Shown: positions 18,687-28,018 of the stretch, piece after piece
How positions within the stretch are numbered: position 1 is the first letter of the stretch
Layout: every line of letters starts with the position of its first letter
Program-made: the position numbers and the translations under genes
Assembly (NCBI RefSeq): GCF_002967075.1
Contig: NZ_PUGE01000001.1
Coordinates: forward strand, 1-64,000
Length of the DNA: 64,000 bases
Direction of reading: 5' to 3'
Origin: Corynebacterium sp. J010B-136
GTDB taxonomy: Bacteria > Actinomycetota > Actinomycetes > Mycobacteriales > Mycobacteriaceae
The notes under the pieces: generated by a model
What the model saw: the letters and a program-made list of their open reading frames with translations, nothing else
Databases searched by the model: none
What the model was told of the DNA's origin: nothing

Positions 18687-19484
18687 TTAAAGCTCTGCCC
18701 AGATTGCTTCGTTGGTTTCTTGCCACAGCGGCTTGGCCCATTCGCCGAAATCGCGGTCCGCGAGCGCGACCATGGCCGTATCGCCGGCAACCCACAGGTA
18801 GGTGCCGCTCATACCGAAGTGACCGGCGGCATCGGCAGGCATGTTTGCGCCCATCCAGTGCGGGTTCTTTTCGCCGTGAATTTCAAAGCCTAATCCCCAG
18901 GGGCATGGACGGTGCATGCCGTAGCCGGGCACGATGCCGCGCAGCTCGGGAAATTGCACGGTACGCATCTCGGCTAGCGTATCTGGGTGGATAATCTGCG
19001 GGTTGAGCACCTCGGAGGCAAACTTCACCAGGTCATCCACGCTAGAGATAAGCCCGTGCCCGGCACTGCCTTCCAAGCGGGTGGAGTTCATCCCCAGCGG
19101 CTTCAGCAAACCTTCCTGCAAGTATTCCTCAAAGGGCATGCCGGCCGCTTCGGCGACAATTTCGGCTGCCCATTCATAGCCAGCAGAAGAATAAATCCGG
19201 CGGTCTTCGACCGGACGCTTAGCATTGCGCGAATCAAAATCCACGCCGGAGGCATGCGAGAGCAGATGCCGCAGGGTTGAGCCCTCCGGGCCGGCAGGCT
19301 GGTCCAGCTCCACCGCGCCTTCTTCCACAGCAAGCATGACGCCCATCGCCACAACAGGTTTGGTCACAGACTTAATGTCATATTCGCGGGCAGTATCTCC
19401 TACCGTCTCAATCCCCGCAGATGTAATTAAAGCCCCAGCAACATTGTCAGCTGGCCATTGCACAATCTTTTCTAATGCAGACAT
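18687..19484 (-). CDS. Beta-lactamase-fold serine hydrolase
   Basis: A 265-residue member of the class C beta-lactamase/DD-peptidase/esterase family. The SxxK catalytic motif is IKSVTKPVVAMG, with S and K near residues 39-42. The second motif appears as IYSSAGYEWAAEI (Tyr-x-Asn replaced by Tyr-Ser-Ser), and the third region is GHFGMSGTYLWV. No signal peptide is visible, suggesting a cytoplasmic esterase or peptidase rather than a secreted beta-lactamase. The frame opens at 19529, but the ATG at 19484 (MSALEKIVQW) with GAGGG just upstream fits better. Substrate unknown. Confidence 0.82.
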   Translation of the reverse strand: MSALEKIVQWPADNVAGALITSAGIETVGDTAREYDIKSVTKPVVAMGVMLAVEEGAVELDQPAGPEGSTLRHLLSHASGVDFDSRNAKRPVEDRRIYSSAGYEWAAEIVAEAAGMPFEEYLQEGLLKPLGMNSTRLEGSAGHGLISSVDDLVKFASEVLNPQIIHPDTLAEMRTVQFPELRGIVPGYGMHRPCPWGLGFEIHGEKNPHWMGANMPADAAGHFGMSGTYLWVAGDTAMVALADRDFGEWAKPLWQETNEAIWAEL

Positions 19485-19839
19485 GCCCTCAACCCTACCT
19501 GGGGCGGCATGGTAGGCATCGAAAAGCAAAGCCCGTACACGTCAAAAGTGAATAACAACGAATCGCTAATAGGTGAGTTTTCTCACGTTCAAAATGCCAA
19601 CTTGAGAGCCCACAAAGCACGCCGTTATGCCCCGCATACAGGACATAAGGGTCGAAGAATAGAATCAATTAACTTTAACGAAGAGCTTATTAATCTTTGG
19701 CGATTAATCACCAATGGCGTTAACATGTCGTAGTTCGCAAGCCTTTGTACCCGCTCCCCCGTCAATCGACGGGGGAGTTGGATTTTTGGCGCGGGCGATA
19801 AAACCTAAATATTTAATAATGGAAAGAGAGTGTGTATGC
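19485..19839. promoter_or_regulatory. Divergent region and long betT leader
   Basis: 355 bases between the minus-strand hydrolase and betT. The betT-proximal half is AT-rich and contains TTAACTTTAA-type stretches, then the GC-rich hairpin at 19754-19777. No coding gene was supported here. Promoters for both flanking genes must lie in it, but none could be placed with confidence. Confidence 0.5.
19754..19777 (+). terminator. GC-rich hairpin in the betT leader, possible attenuator
   Basis: CTCCCCCGTC (19754-19763) pairs perfectly with GACGGGGGAG (19768-19777) around the 4-base loop AATC, followed by TTGGATTTTTGG. It lies about 60 bases upstream of the betT ATG on the same strand. It may be an attenuator in the leader or the terminator of upstream transcription. 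Confidence 0.6.
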
Positions 19840-22101
19840 ATGGCTGAGTCTTATGACCCAAGCCTCCCTGAGCACGAACGTTCCAAACCAAAAGTGGACA
19901 GGGAAAAACTCGGCGGAAGCCAGCGCAGCAATGTGGATGTAGAACGCGAAGATAAGCGTCCTCCCAAAACTAGTGCGGACATGCTCAAAGATGGCCCCAC
20001 GCTAGCTGACCGCAACGGCTCCAAAGTTAACTGGCCAGTGCTGGTTATTTCCTCGCTGATTATTCTCGCCTTCTCAATTTGGGCAATTTTTGCCCCTGAT
20101 AACGCCGCCGGCACGATGAAGACCATCGTCGGCTGGATGGGCGTCAATATCGGTTGGGTCTATGTTGTCACCGTCGCAGTTGTCATTGGTTTTGTTATTT
20201 GGGTGGCGCTGTCCCCCGAAGGCAAAGTGCGCATGGGACCAGACCACTCCCGACCTCAATACAATCTTTTAACCTGGGCAGCAATGCTCTTTGCGGCCGG
20301 CGTGGGCATCGACATGCTCTTTTACTCCGTAGGCGGGCCGATCAGCCACTATGTTGATCCGCCGAACGCGGAGCCCCGCAGCCCTGAAGCCCTGCAGGAT
20401 TCCGTCATTTGGACGATGTTCCACTACGGCATGGGCGGCTGGGCCATGTACTCACTTCTTGGTATGGCGATGGGCTATTTCGCTTATCGATGGGGCATGC
20501 CACTGTCCATCCGCGCCGCCCTCTACCCGCTGCTGGGCAAGCGTGTACGCGGACGCACCGGTGATGTGCTGGACATTATCGTGCTGGTTGGCACCGTGAT
20601 GGGTGTGGCAACCTCGATGGGTATTGGCGTTGTCCTGCTCAATGTCGGTTTCTCCATCCTCTTTGGTCTGCCACAAGGCCTAGGGCTGCAAATCGCGCTG
20701 GTGATTGTTGCCGTCATTGTTACCATCGCCGCGTGTACCTCCGGCATGGACAAGGGCATTCGTCTAATTTCCGAGCTCAACCTGTGGGTTGCTGGCGCCA
20801 TGATGCTCTACATCCTGGTCACTGGCCAGACCGCATTCTTGCTCAATACCCTGGTGGAAAATGTCGGCCGTTTCTTCTGGACTTTGCCTGAGCGTTTGAC
20901 CGAAACCATGGGCTACCAGCTCGATGGCGCTGAGTGGATGGCCGGCAACACGCTATTCTTCTGGGCCTTCTGGCTGGCATGGGGTCCATTCGTGGGCTTG
21001 TTCCTCGCGCGCATCTCGCGCGGTCGCACGCTGCGCGAATTCGTGATTGCCGCTATTACCATTCCTGTTTTGTGCGACCTGGTCATGGTCTCACTCTTCG
21101 GCAACTCTGCAATCTTCGAGGCCGTCTTCCAAAACAACACCGAGTTCACCGAAATCGCCCTCGAAAGCCCCGAGCAAGGCTGGTACGCCCTGCTGGAGAT
21201 GTTCCCTGGCGCCATGTTGCTGGTAGGTCTTGCAACCTTGTCCGGTCTGCTGTTCTACCTGACCTCCGCTAACTCCGGTGCGATGGTCATGTCTAACTTC
21301 TCCTCCTCTATTCCAGATCCTGGCGAGGACGGACCCAAGTGGCTGCGCATCTTCTGGGCGATTGTCACCGCGGTTCTCACCATCGCCATGCTCATGGCCG
21401 GTGGCGTGGTCACCATGGAATACGCAACCCTGATCTTCGCGTTGCCGGTGACCATCGTTGCTTATCTCGTGATGTTTTCCTTTACCCGCGCTCTGCGCAT
21501 GGAACGCGCGGATAGAGAGGGACATACGCGTCGACGCCGCAGTGAGGCATCGACAGGCGGGCATACCCCTGACCGCAATATCCGTCAGCGACTGGCCAGC
21601 CTGCGGTCCTACCCGGCTGCTGATGCCGCCGAGCGTTTCAGCACCAGCACCGTGGTTCCTGCGCTCAACACCGCCGCGGAGGAATTCCGCAAGGAAGGGT
21701 ATGACGTTACCGTCGATACCCGCCACCAGGATGACACCAACCTCACGGAAGCTTCCTTCCAGGTCGAAATCCCTGGCCACCGCAGCTTCTTGTACGAAGT
21801 CGCGCCCGTAGAAACCCCGGTCCCCATCTTCGGCGCCCGCCCGGCACCGCAGATGAAGAAGTACTACCGCATGGAAGTCTTCACCCACACCGGTTCCGAA
21901 GGCTACGACCTGTACGGCATTAATAAGCAGCAGGTCATCGATGACGTCCTCGACCGCTTCGAAGCTCACCTAGGTTTCTTGAGCTACTCCGCCGAAGCGC
22001 TCAGCAATACCGTCATCACCCCGCCGATTGCGCACACTTCGCCTATCGATGCCCCCGCCGAGGACGTCTCCGGCACCGAACCCGAGGCTCCGAAGGAATA
22101 A
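19840..22101 (+). CDS. betT: BCCT-family choline/betaine transporter (BetT type)
   Basis: A 753-residue secondary transporter with a hydrophilic N-terminus of about 65 residues, twelve membrane helices and a cytoplasmic C-terminal domain of about 200 residues. Signature segments are AAMLFAAGVGIDMLFYSVGG, TSGMDKGIRLISELN and FFWAFWLAWGPFVGLFLAR followed by ISRGRTLREF. The C-terminal part (KKYYRMEVFTHTGSEGYDL, then QVIDDVLDRFEAHLGF) closely resembles the regulatory tail of E. coli BetT, pointing to choline import and osmotic control. The frame is open from 19714; the ATG at 19840 (MAESYDPSLP) preceded by GGAAAGAGAG is the likely start. No choline-oxidation genes are adjacent. Confidence 0.88.
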   Translation: MAESYDPSLPEHERSKPKVDREKLGGSQRSNVDVEREDKRPPKTSADMLKDGPTLADRNGSKVNWPVLVISSLIILAFSIWAIFAPDNAAGTMKTIVGWMGVNIGWVYVVTVAVVIGFVIWVALSPEGKVRMGPDHSRPQYNLLTWAAMLFAAGVGIDMLFYSVGGPISHYVDPPNAEPRSPEALQDSVIWTMFHYGMGGWAMYSLLGMAMGYFAYRWGMPLSIRAALYPLLGKRVRGRTGDVLDIIVLVGTVMGVATSMGIGVVLLNVGFSILFGLPQGLGLQIALVIVAVIVTIAACTSGMDKGIRLISELNLWVAGAMMLYILVTGQTAFLLNTLVENVGRFFWTLPERLTETMGYQLDGAEWMAGNTLFFWAFWLAWGPFVGLFLARISRGRTLREFVIAAITIPVLCDLVMVSLFGNSAIFEAVFQNNTEFTEIALESPEQGWYALLEMFPGAMLLVGLATLSGLLFYLTSANSGAMVMSNFSSSIPDPGEDGPKWLRIFWAIVTAVLTIAMLMAGGVVTMEYATLIFALPVTIVAYLVMFSFTRALRMERADREGHTRRRRSEASTGGHTPDRNIRQRLASLRSYPAADAAERFSTSTVVPALNTAAEEFRKEGYDVTVDTRHQDDTNLTEASFQVEIPGHRSFLYEVAPVETPVPIFGARPAPQMKKYYRMEVFTHTGSEGYDLYGINKQQVIDDVLDRFEAHLGFLSYSAEALSNTVITPPIAHTSPIDAPAEDVSGTEPEAPKE

Positions 22102-22133
22102 GAAAGAATAATTCGCGGCATTCGGCAACTACT

Positions 22134-22175
22134 GCGGCTCCCCTTGCATCGCTTTTCGATGCTCCGGGGAGCCGC
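22134..22175 (+). terminator. Terminator after betT
   Basis: GCGGCTCCCC (22134-22143) pairs with GGGGAGCCGC (22166-22175), with an inner GCATCG/CGATGC stem at 22146-22162. It is followed by TTGGCGTTTTCC. Confidence 0.75.
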
Positions 22176-22579
22176 TTGGCGTTTTCCACACCGGGGTGAC
22201 AGTAAGCACTACAATTACCCCCGTTTATCCAGGGTTTATTCGGCGCGCCCCAAAGAATTTCCTTTGAAACACGTCACATTCTGCAGCGGTCGAAAACTCG
22301 CGCGATACCCCTGTGTTGCAAAAATAAATTCTAATTACATCGATCGTCCCACCAGTTAAACACCAAGTCTCAAAAATCGGCACTCAACTGCCATTTAAGC
22401 GCCGCACTCCACAGGCTCCACCACACACAGTCGCCACAATTTTCAACGCCCGATCCTCACCCCCGCGACCCCTGCAAAAGCTTCCCACCCGAAACCACTA
22501 TGGCGTGCCCCACATTGAATCCTGATTAAAAACTAATAAAGTCGTGTTTATTGCAAGTCCCCACTAGTCAAGGAGTTCC
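22176..22579. promoter_or_regulatory. Upstream region of hmp
   Basis: About 400 bases with no supported gene. The last 60 bases before hmp are AT-rich (TGATTAAAAACTAATAAAG) and probably contain its promoter. An NO- or nitrate-responsive operator is expected from what is known of corynebacterial hmp, but no specific box could be assigned by eye. Confidence 0.4.
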
Positions 22580-23752
22580 ATGTTCGTCACGTCAAAGCCC
22601 GACACCAAGGCCCAGCGACTTTCCCCTGCGCACGAAGAAATCGTCAAAGCTACACTCCCTGCAGTCGGCGAAAAGATTGAGCTCATCGCCCACACCTTCT
22701 ACGGCAAGATGTTCGCGGCTCACCCCGAGCTGCTGCGCGATACTTTCAACCGCGGCAACCAAAAGTCTGGCGAACAGCAAAAGGCCCTGGCTGCGTCCGT
22801 GGCTACCTTCGCAACCATGTTGGTAGACCCTAACGCACCGGATCCAGTGGATCTCCTCAACCGCATCGCACACAAGCACGTATCCCTTGGCATCACCGAG
22901 GACCAGTACACCATTGTGCACGACAATCTGCTCGCTGCCGTGGCAGAAGTGCTTGGCGATGCCGTCACCCCTGAGGTCGCCGAAGCCTGGTCCGCGGTCT
23001 ACTGGATCATGGCCGATATCTTGATTGCGCATGAAAAGGTTCTCTACGCATCGGACAATGTGGAGCCGGGTGATGTGTTTAGGGACGCGAAGGTCATCGA
23101 AAAGCATGTGCTCACCGACCGTGTAACCGAGTATGTTCTCGAGGGCGATTTCACCGAACCGCAGCCCGGCCAGTACACCTCGATTGGCGTCAAGCTTGAC
23201 GATGGTGCCCGCCAGCTCCGCCAGTACTCAATTATCGGCGGAGACGCGTCCCAGTATCGTATCGCCGTTGAAACTGACGGTGAGGTGTCCAACCACCTGC
23301 GCGCGAAGGTCGAAGTTGGCGATACCATCCAGGCGACCCTTGCGGCCGGTGAGCTGGTGCTGCAGGATTCTGACCGCCCCGCCGTGCTGATTTCTTCCGG
23401 CATTGGTTCGACGCCGATGGTGGGTATGCTTGCGCACCTGGCGCAGAACAAGATCGACCGTGAGGTGCTCTACCTGCACGCCGATGACTCCGCCGAGTCC
23501 TGGGCACAAGAAGGCCACATCCGCGCGCTTGCTGGTCAGCTGGATAACTGCGAGCTAGTTTCGGCCGCACGCAGCAACGGCGAGCTTCTCGATGTCTCCG
23601 CCCACAACCTTGGCGGCGCCGACGTCTACATCTGCGGCGGCACCAACTTCCTCCAGGCAATCCGCAGCAATATCGACAGCCTCGAGCCTGACGCGCAGCC
23701 AGCGTCAGTGAAGTTCGAACTCTTCAGCCCTAATGATTGGCTGATTAACTAG
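22580..23752 (+). CDS. hmp: Flavohaemoprotein (nitric oxide dioxygenase)
   Basis: A 390-residue enzyme that oxidises NO to nitrate using O2 and NAD(P)H. The globin domain (about 10-150) has the proximal histidine H100 in RIAHKHVSLGI and the haem-pocket tyrosine Y41 in HTFYGKMF. The FAD domain shows RQYSIIGG, and the NAD domain ISSGIGSTPMVGML and YICGGTNFL, ending in FELFSPND. Length is normal. AAGGAG lies four bases before the ATG. It is monocistronic with its own terminator, and it protects against nitrosative stress. Confidence 0.96.
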   Translation: MFVTSKPDTKAQRLSPAHEEIVKATLPAVGEKIELIAHTFYGKMFAAHPELLRDTFNRGNQKSGEQQKALAASVATFATMLVDPNAPDPVDLLNRIAHKHVSLGITEDQYTIVHDNLLAAVAEVLGDAVTPEVAEAWSAVYWIMADILIAHEKVLYASDNVEPGDVFRDAKVIEKHVLTDRVTEYVLEGDFTEPQPGQYTSIGVKLDDGARQLRQYSIIGGDASQYRIAVETDGEVSNHLRAKVEVGDTIQATLAAGELVLQDSDRPAVLISSGIGSTPMVGMLAHLAQNKIDREVLYLHADDSAESWAQEGHIRALAGQLDNCELVSAARSNGELLDVSAHNLGGADVYICGGTNFLQAIRSNIDSLEPDAQPASVKFELFSPNDWLIN

Positions 23753-23779
23753 GCCCTTTAGCTAAGCCTATTGAAACTT

Positions 23780-23823
23780 GCCTAGGCGCACACCATGACA
23801 CTATCCAGACAGTGCGCCTAGGC
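23780..23823 (+). terminator. Terminator after hmp
   Basis: A 12-bp stem, GCCTAGGCGCAC (23780-23791) with GTGCGCCTAGGC (23812-23823), and a 20-base loop, followed by TTTTC. Confidence 0.85.
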
Positions 23824-24191
23824 TTTTCTAATCGTCGTTGAACCGCTTCCCCTACACGCGGTCAACGGCGATTTTCTATGCGCAAGGTAACGACTAGCAG
23901 CGCACGACTTGAAATAAGGTTTAGAAAACGCGGATTTACAAAGCTGGCACCGCGTCGAGCCTAGATAGGTTCAGGACCATGGGTAATGACCTCATCTCTC
24001 ACTTTAGTGCTTCAAAAATGCGATATCAATTGCGTGAGCGAAACTCTGCGGACACATCCTTCTCAGACTTTTGAAAGAAGATAACTGCGTTTTAATCATC
24101 TTCATCCTGCAGTGTAAAAGTATAAAATCAGCAAAATTCTGTTGGCGCTGCAAAATGTTGTTTTCCGCAATTCAAAAGACGCTAACCGCGC
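23824..24191. other. Gene-free region next to an accessory gene
   Basis: About 370 bases between the hmp terminator and the end of the minus-strand HNH gene. The part near the HNH gene is noticeably AT-rich (TGAAAGAAGATAACTGCG, TATAAAATCAGCAAAATTC). No coding frame or RNA gene was recognised. Confidence 0.45.
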
Positions 24192-25244
24192 TTAATCTTC
24201 AAAATCCCTAAATTTGTTCACAGCGTGGCTAGCTTCTCGAATCCTCCGTTCCGCGCTATCCTGAAGTTGTTTTAACTTGAGATACCATGCCGCCATACCA
24301 ACTAGGTCATCATTCCCGATACCTTCGATTTGTTTAGTATGGTCTGCCATTTCTCTACGCATCCAAACCAGGTTTAGTCCCGCACGTACCACATCGGTAT
24401 AGATATCCCAGCTTCCTAAAAAGGCCTTTGTTTGTTCATCAAATTCGGATCGATCACGAATAAATGCGATGTCGTTAAGATTAAAGCTTATGAGTGGATA
24501 TTGCCTTATATGCGGATCATGCCACTGAAACATCCCTCCGATAGGCCCGTCTTGCAGCACTGAGCAAAAGAAAAATAGATCATCTCCCGGTTTGAAAGCA
24601 TCGCCATTTTGATTTGCTGTGGCATAATTTGCAAACGGATTCAAAAAAGGTTCGGGCTCGCGAGTCTCTAAATTCTCCCCAAGAATCGAATTGAGATCAC
24701 CCATTTTATTGAACAGGTCAGCGGTTTCGAAATCCTTGTACAAAACCAGACTAAAGTCAGGAATTGCATCAAAATCAAAAAGGTAGGAACGGAGTTCTTG
24801 GGGCACACCTTCAGCCCCAGCATCGATCATCCTACACCCAGCATTCTTGAGGTAATAGCGCTGCAAATGCCTCTGGTCGAAGCTATACCCCGAATAGATA
24901 TCACCCCAAGAAAACTGTCGCTTATCACGAAAATAATCATAGTTTTCAGTTAGGAATTCAACGAAACGGTCATATGCCTTATCGAACTCCTTAGTTCGCT
25001 CATTGTTGCATTTTTGGCACATTGTCTTACCGAATTTGACGACTTGCGAGTTTCTCCCTCTAATTGGATATACTCGACCGTCTTTGCCAGGCGTAAGCAA
25101 GTTTTCACCTGCCTGCAAAGTTTCCTCCATCTGTTTGATTCGCGAAGCCTTAATGGAGTGTTCTTGGGAATCCGCAGGATTCTCCTCGCAGATCCAACAC
25201 AATGGACGATTTCTTCGGGTATATGGGTTCTGTTTAGTTGCCAT
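24192..25244 (-). CDS. Orphan HNH-type zinc-ligand protein
   Basis: A 350-residue protein. The N-terminus carries an HNH5-like arrangement: LCWICEENPADSQEHSIKAS (CxxC then the histidine), then MCQKCNNERTKEFDKAYDRF (second CxxC, Asn and acidic residues), as in HNH nucleases where one CxxC pair binds zinc. The rest (residues 90-350) is not recognised; it has an aromatic-rich middle (FFFCSVLQDGPIGGMFQWHD) and a helical C-terminus. A GAGGAGG site precedes the ATG. The gene is AT-rich compared with neighbours and is flanked by long non-coding stretches and a tRNA gene, which suggests horizontal gain. A nuclease role in defence is possible but unproven. Confidence 0.7.
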   Translation of the reverse strand: MATKQNPYTRRNRPLCWICEENPADSQEHSIKASRIKQMEETLQAGENLLTPGKDGRVYPIRGRNSQVVKFGKTMCQKCNNERTKEFDKAYDRFVEFLTENYDYFRDKRQFSWGDIYSGYSFDQRHLQRYYLKNAGCRMIDAGAEGVPQELRSYLFDFDAIPDFSLVLYKDFETADLFNKMGDLNSILGENLETREPEPFLNPFANYATANQNGDAFKPGDDLFFFCSVLQDGPIGGMFQWHDPHIRQYPLISFNLNDIAFIRDRSEFDEQTKAFLGSWDIYTDVVRAGLNLVWMRREMADHTKQIEGIGNDDLVGMAAWYLKLKQLQDSAERRIREASHAVNKFRDFED

Positions 25245-25806
25245 TTTTGAACCTCCTCAATATTCGCTAAGTCGATATGCAGTAAAGAAGGGATGCACTA
25301 GGTATAGGAAGACAACTTGGCGGTTCGTGTTCACGTCCAAAATTTGATTTGTTTCCGTTCTTAGCCATCTCAAAATTTCTAAGTATGCGTTATCTAAGCA
25401 AAGTTTATCCGTAGTACTTTAAAAATAGGGTCCTTCAACCAAACCCTCAATTGTTTGCAGGTCGTTTTTGAACGAATGACGAATACGACGAATACTGGGG
25501 TGGCGATAAGGGACTAGGGTTGCTCAAGCCTTCACCAAATTACTGTCTCTCCGGATGCCTCACTCGACACTCTGTTCAGCACCAACATGTCGCGTCTACT
25601 GACATAAGGAATTTACCCGTTTAAATATATGCCAAACGATAACTACCGGTGCCCAGTCTCCAAAAAGTTTCCACCGACGTGCACCTGAACAGGTTAGAAT
25701 TTCAATTACTTGCTTCCTATTCTAAAAAGTCAAGAACCACTAACGCGCGGAAAGCAATCTCATAGTCCACCCGAGTTCCCGCTGAGTTCCTCGCTCCAAA
25801 ACTAAA
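25245..25806. other. Gene-free, AT-rich region
   Basis: About 560 bases between the HNH gene start and the tRNA terminator. It contains a short degenerate GACGAATA repeat (25475-25498). No gene, RNA or mobile-element end was recognised. The promoter of the HNH gene should be in its left part. Confidence 0.45.
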
Positions 25807-25829
25807 CCCCCTGACGTGCGGAAAGGGGG
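25807..25829 (-). terminator. Terminator of the CAT-anticodon tRNA
   Basis: Read on the minus strand, CCCCCT pairs with AGGGGG (25824-25829 and 25807-25812), followed by TTTAGTTTT. It is directly downstream of the tRNA. Confidence 0.65.
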
Positions 25830-25836
25830 AATTTTG

Positions 25837-25910
25837 TGGGGCCAGCGGGGCTCGAACCCGCGACCAGCGGATTATGAGTCCGCGGCTCTAACCGACTGAG
25901 CTATAGCCCC
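25837..25910 (-). tRNA. tRNA with anticodon CAT (elongator Met or Ile2)
   Basis: A complete 74-base cloverleaf on the minus strand. The acceptor GGGGCTA pairs with TGGCCCC (one G-T pair), the D-arm is GCTC/GAGC, the anticodon stem GCGGA/TCCGC encloses CTCATAA, and the T-arm is GCGGG TTCGAGC CCCGC. It is not an initiator tRNA, since the 1-72 pair is G-C and the anticodon stem lacks three G-C pairs. Whether C34 is modified to lysidine (Ile2) cannot be told by eye. Confidence 0.93.
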
Positions 25911-26138
25911 CAGCACGTAGCAGCGCAACTGGGCTAAAACACCCGTCGGCGTGCACGCTGGAATCATTATATATGGACGAGTTTCTCAGGCACTAAATGC
26001 CCCGCTTTAGCCGCTCCTCCAGAACGTCAGTAGACCTGTCCTGGTTCGTATTCTTAAAAAGCGATCACCGAATTGCCCGACCAGACCGGCTATCTCGTCG
26101 GGGGCGTGCGTGAATGCCGCTTTTCAGCGCGGCGGCAG

Positions 26139-27269
26139 TTAGATGAGGTCCATTGCTCCCATGCTGCTCAAACGGTGCGTATTATCGACCGGTTTTCCTC
26201 GTGGGGTGAAGTGCCGAACTCTGCCGCGGTGTCGTCGCATCCTGCCGCGACTCGGCTTTCGCCTCCCTGGTTTCTTGCGGCCGGGCTTTGCTGGGCCGTC
26301 ATCATCATTCACACCGTTGTGGTACTTACACAGCATCGTTAGATTCGAGGGTTTGGTGTGTCCGCCGGTCTTGTGGGCGTCGATGTGGTGGACTTGGCAC
26401 CGATCCGCGGGCACGTTGCAGTCCGGCCACGGACAGACGAGGTTTTCTGCCATGGCTAAAGTTCGTAGTTTGTCGGAAGCGAACCGTGCTTCGTAGAGAT
26501 TGACTGGCCCAGCGGTGGGATGGAAGAGCCCGACATAGAGCTTGTCGCCAAGCGCGCCTTCCATCGCGGCATTGATGAACTCAGCACCAGTCATGGTCGT
26601 GCCATCAGAAAGCGCGACGATTACTTCTTCGCCTTTGCCACAGGAGACTTTGGCGAAGTCATCCAGACCGATGGCGATAACCGTGCGGTATTCAGGTTTG
26701 ATTATCCCAGTGCCGCCTCCTTCGACTAAATCCCAGAAAGGCTCGAGTAAAGCTTCGGAGCGTGGCTGGTCCTCATCGTGCTTGATGCCAGCATCAAGCG
26801 TTTTCTCGAGGTCGGTAATGCGGCGTTGGGTGTCGGTAATGCTAATGGTGCGTAGACCGTCTATAGCCCGGCCGACGCGTACGCCGCGTTGTTTGGGTGT
26901 GTCGCCGCCTTCTTCGGTGACGCGTTGCTTGCCGAATTCATTAACTTCATCCAAGGTCCCTTCATGTGCGATGAGTTCGGCGCGCAGTTTCCAGGCAGCA
27001 CCACGGGTTGTGAGTTTCTTGGCGTGTTTGTTGACCATTTCTAAATACTCGACGCTTAATTGCCTTGCTTCGGCGAGTGCGACAGCATCGCGCTGCACCT
27101 TGGGAGAATCCCCAGGGCCGAAAAGTACATCGGCAAGTTTGACGTATTTTCGTGCGGTGCTAAGCGACATTACGGCACCGGCTAAGTCATGCGGGGAACA
27201 CTCATACACATCGCGGAGGATGGTTACTCCGCTGGTAGTGAAGAGTTCTAAAATCTGTTGTCCTTTCAT
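26139..27269 (-). CDS. DUF222 (13E12-repeat type) protein with HNH endonuclease domain
   Basis: A protein of about 376 residues. The N-terminal 250 residues are helical, DUF222-like. The C-terminal HNH motif is NLVCPWPDCNVPADRCQVHH followed by IDAHKTGGHTKPSNLTMLC and KYHN, with both zinc-type cysteines and the HH catalytic pair present. The tail is strongly basic (GRKKPGRRKPSRGRMRRHRG). This family occurs in many copies in actinobacteria, often near mobile DNA, but its function is unsettled. The frame opens with a TTG at 27296; the ATG at 27269 (MKGQQILELF) is preferred. It is divergent from the nicotinamidase gene. Confidence 0.85.
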   Translation of the reverse strand: MKGQQILELFTTSGVTILRDVYECSPHDLAGAVMSLSTARKYVKLADVLFGPGDSPKVQRDAVALAEARQLSVEYLEMVNKHAKKLTTRGAAWKLRAELIAHEGTLDEVNEFGKQRVTEEGGDTPKQRGVRVGRAIDGLRTISITDTQRRITDLEKTLDAGIKHDEDQPRSEALLEPFWDLVEGGGTGIIKPEYRTVIAIGLDDFAKVSCGKGEEVIVALSDGTTMTGAEFINAAMEGALGDKLYVGLFHPTAGPVNLYEARFASDKLRTLAMAENLVCPWPDCNVPADRCQVHHIDAHKTGGHTKPSNLTMLCKYHNGVNDDDGPAKPGRKKPGRRKPSRGRMRRHRGRVRHFTPRGKPVDNTHRLSSMGAMDLI

Positions 27270-27408
27270 AACTTCGGCACTAAAAGGCGAACGCAAGCCA
27301 GCGCTAGTGCAAGCTTGAAAATCTGTGGATAACTACGTTGACGCGTCACGCAACTGCCAAAGTTATCCACAGGCGGCACAAAGTGCGCCACGTGGCTACC
27401 CTAAAAGT

Positions 27409-27972
27409 ATGTCCAAAGCACTGATTATTGTTGATGTCCAAAATGATTTCTGCCCTGGTGGTTCCTTGGGCACCGAACGCGGCGATGAGGTGGCGCGCGG
27501 GATTAATGATCTGCTTCAGTCTGAGCACGACTATGACGTGATTGTCGCGACGCAGGATTGGCATATTGATCCGGGAACGCACTTTTCCGAGCAGCCTGAC
27601 TTTGTTGATACCTGGCCCGCGCATTGCGTGGCGGATTCCGAGGGCGCGCGCATGCACCCAGAGGTGGATGTGTCGCAGATTCGGGAGTACTTCCGGAAGG
27701 GTGAATACACCGCGGCGTATTCGGGGTTTGAGGGGCACGCGGCGTCGGACGGATCGACGTTGTTGGCGCAGTGGCTTAACGATGCCGCCGTCACCAAAAT
27801 CGACGTCGTAGGCATCGCAACCGACCATTGTGTGCTGGCTACATCCAAGGATGCACTCAAGGAGGGCTTCGCGGTTGCGGTGATTGCCGATCTGTGCGCG
27901 CCGGTGGATAAAACTCGAGGTGAGAGTGCTCTCATTGAGCTTGAAGAAGCAGGCGCAAATATCATACGATAG
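27409..27972 (+). CDS. pncA: Nicotinamidase
   Basis: A 187-residue isochorismatase-fold amidase that hydrolyses nicotinamide to nicotinate for NAD salvage, and would activate pyrazinamide. The catalytic triad is visible: the first Asp in LIIVDVQNDFCPGG, the Lys in FRKGEYTAAYSGFEG, and the Cys in VGIATDHCVLATS. The metal ligands are in TQDWHIDPGTHF. The frame opens at 27325, but the ATG at 27409 (MSKALIIVDV) gives the family length. TACCCT just upstream could be a -10 box, implying a leaderless message. Confidence 0.93.
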   Translation: MSKALIIVDVQNDFCPGGSLGTERGDEVARGINDLLQSEHDYDVIVATQDWHIDPGTHFSEQPDFVDTWPAHCVADSEGARMHPEVDVSQIREYFRKGEYTAAYSGFEGHAASDGSTLLAQWLNDAAVTKIDVVGIATDHCVLATSKDALKEGFAVAVIADLCAPVDKTRGESALIELEEAGANIIR

Positions 27973-28018
27973 TTGGAGATAACCTTCTTATAAGCATTCA
28001 CATACAGGAGCATTGGGC

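Noticed and set aside
21091..21969. 292-codon frame antisense to betT
   Set aside because: Mirror of the transporter coding sequence with no family resemblance.
25470..25500. Short GACGAATA repeats suggesting a CRISPR or iteron
   Set aside because: Only two or three degenerate units with no spacers of constant length.
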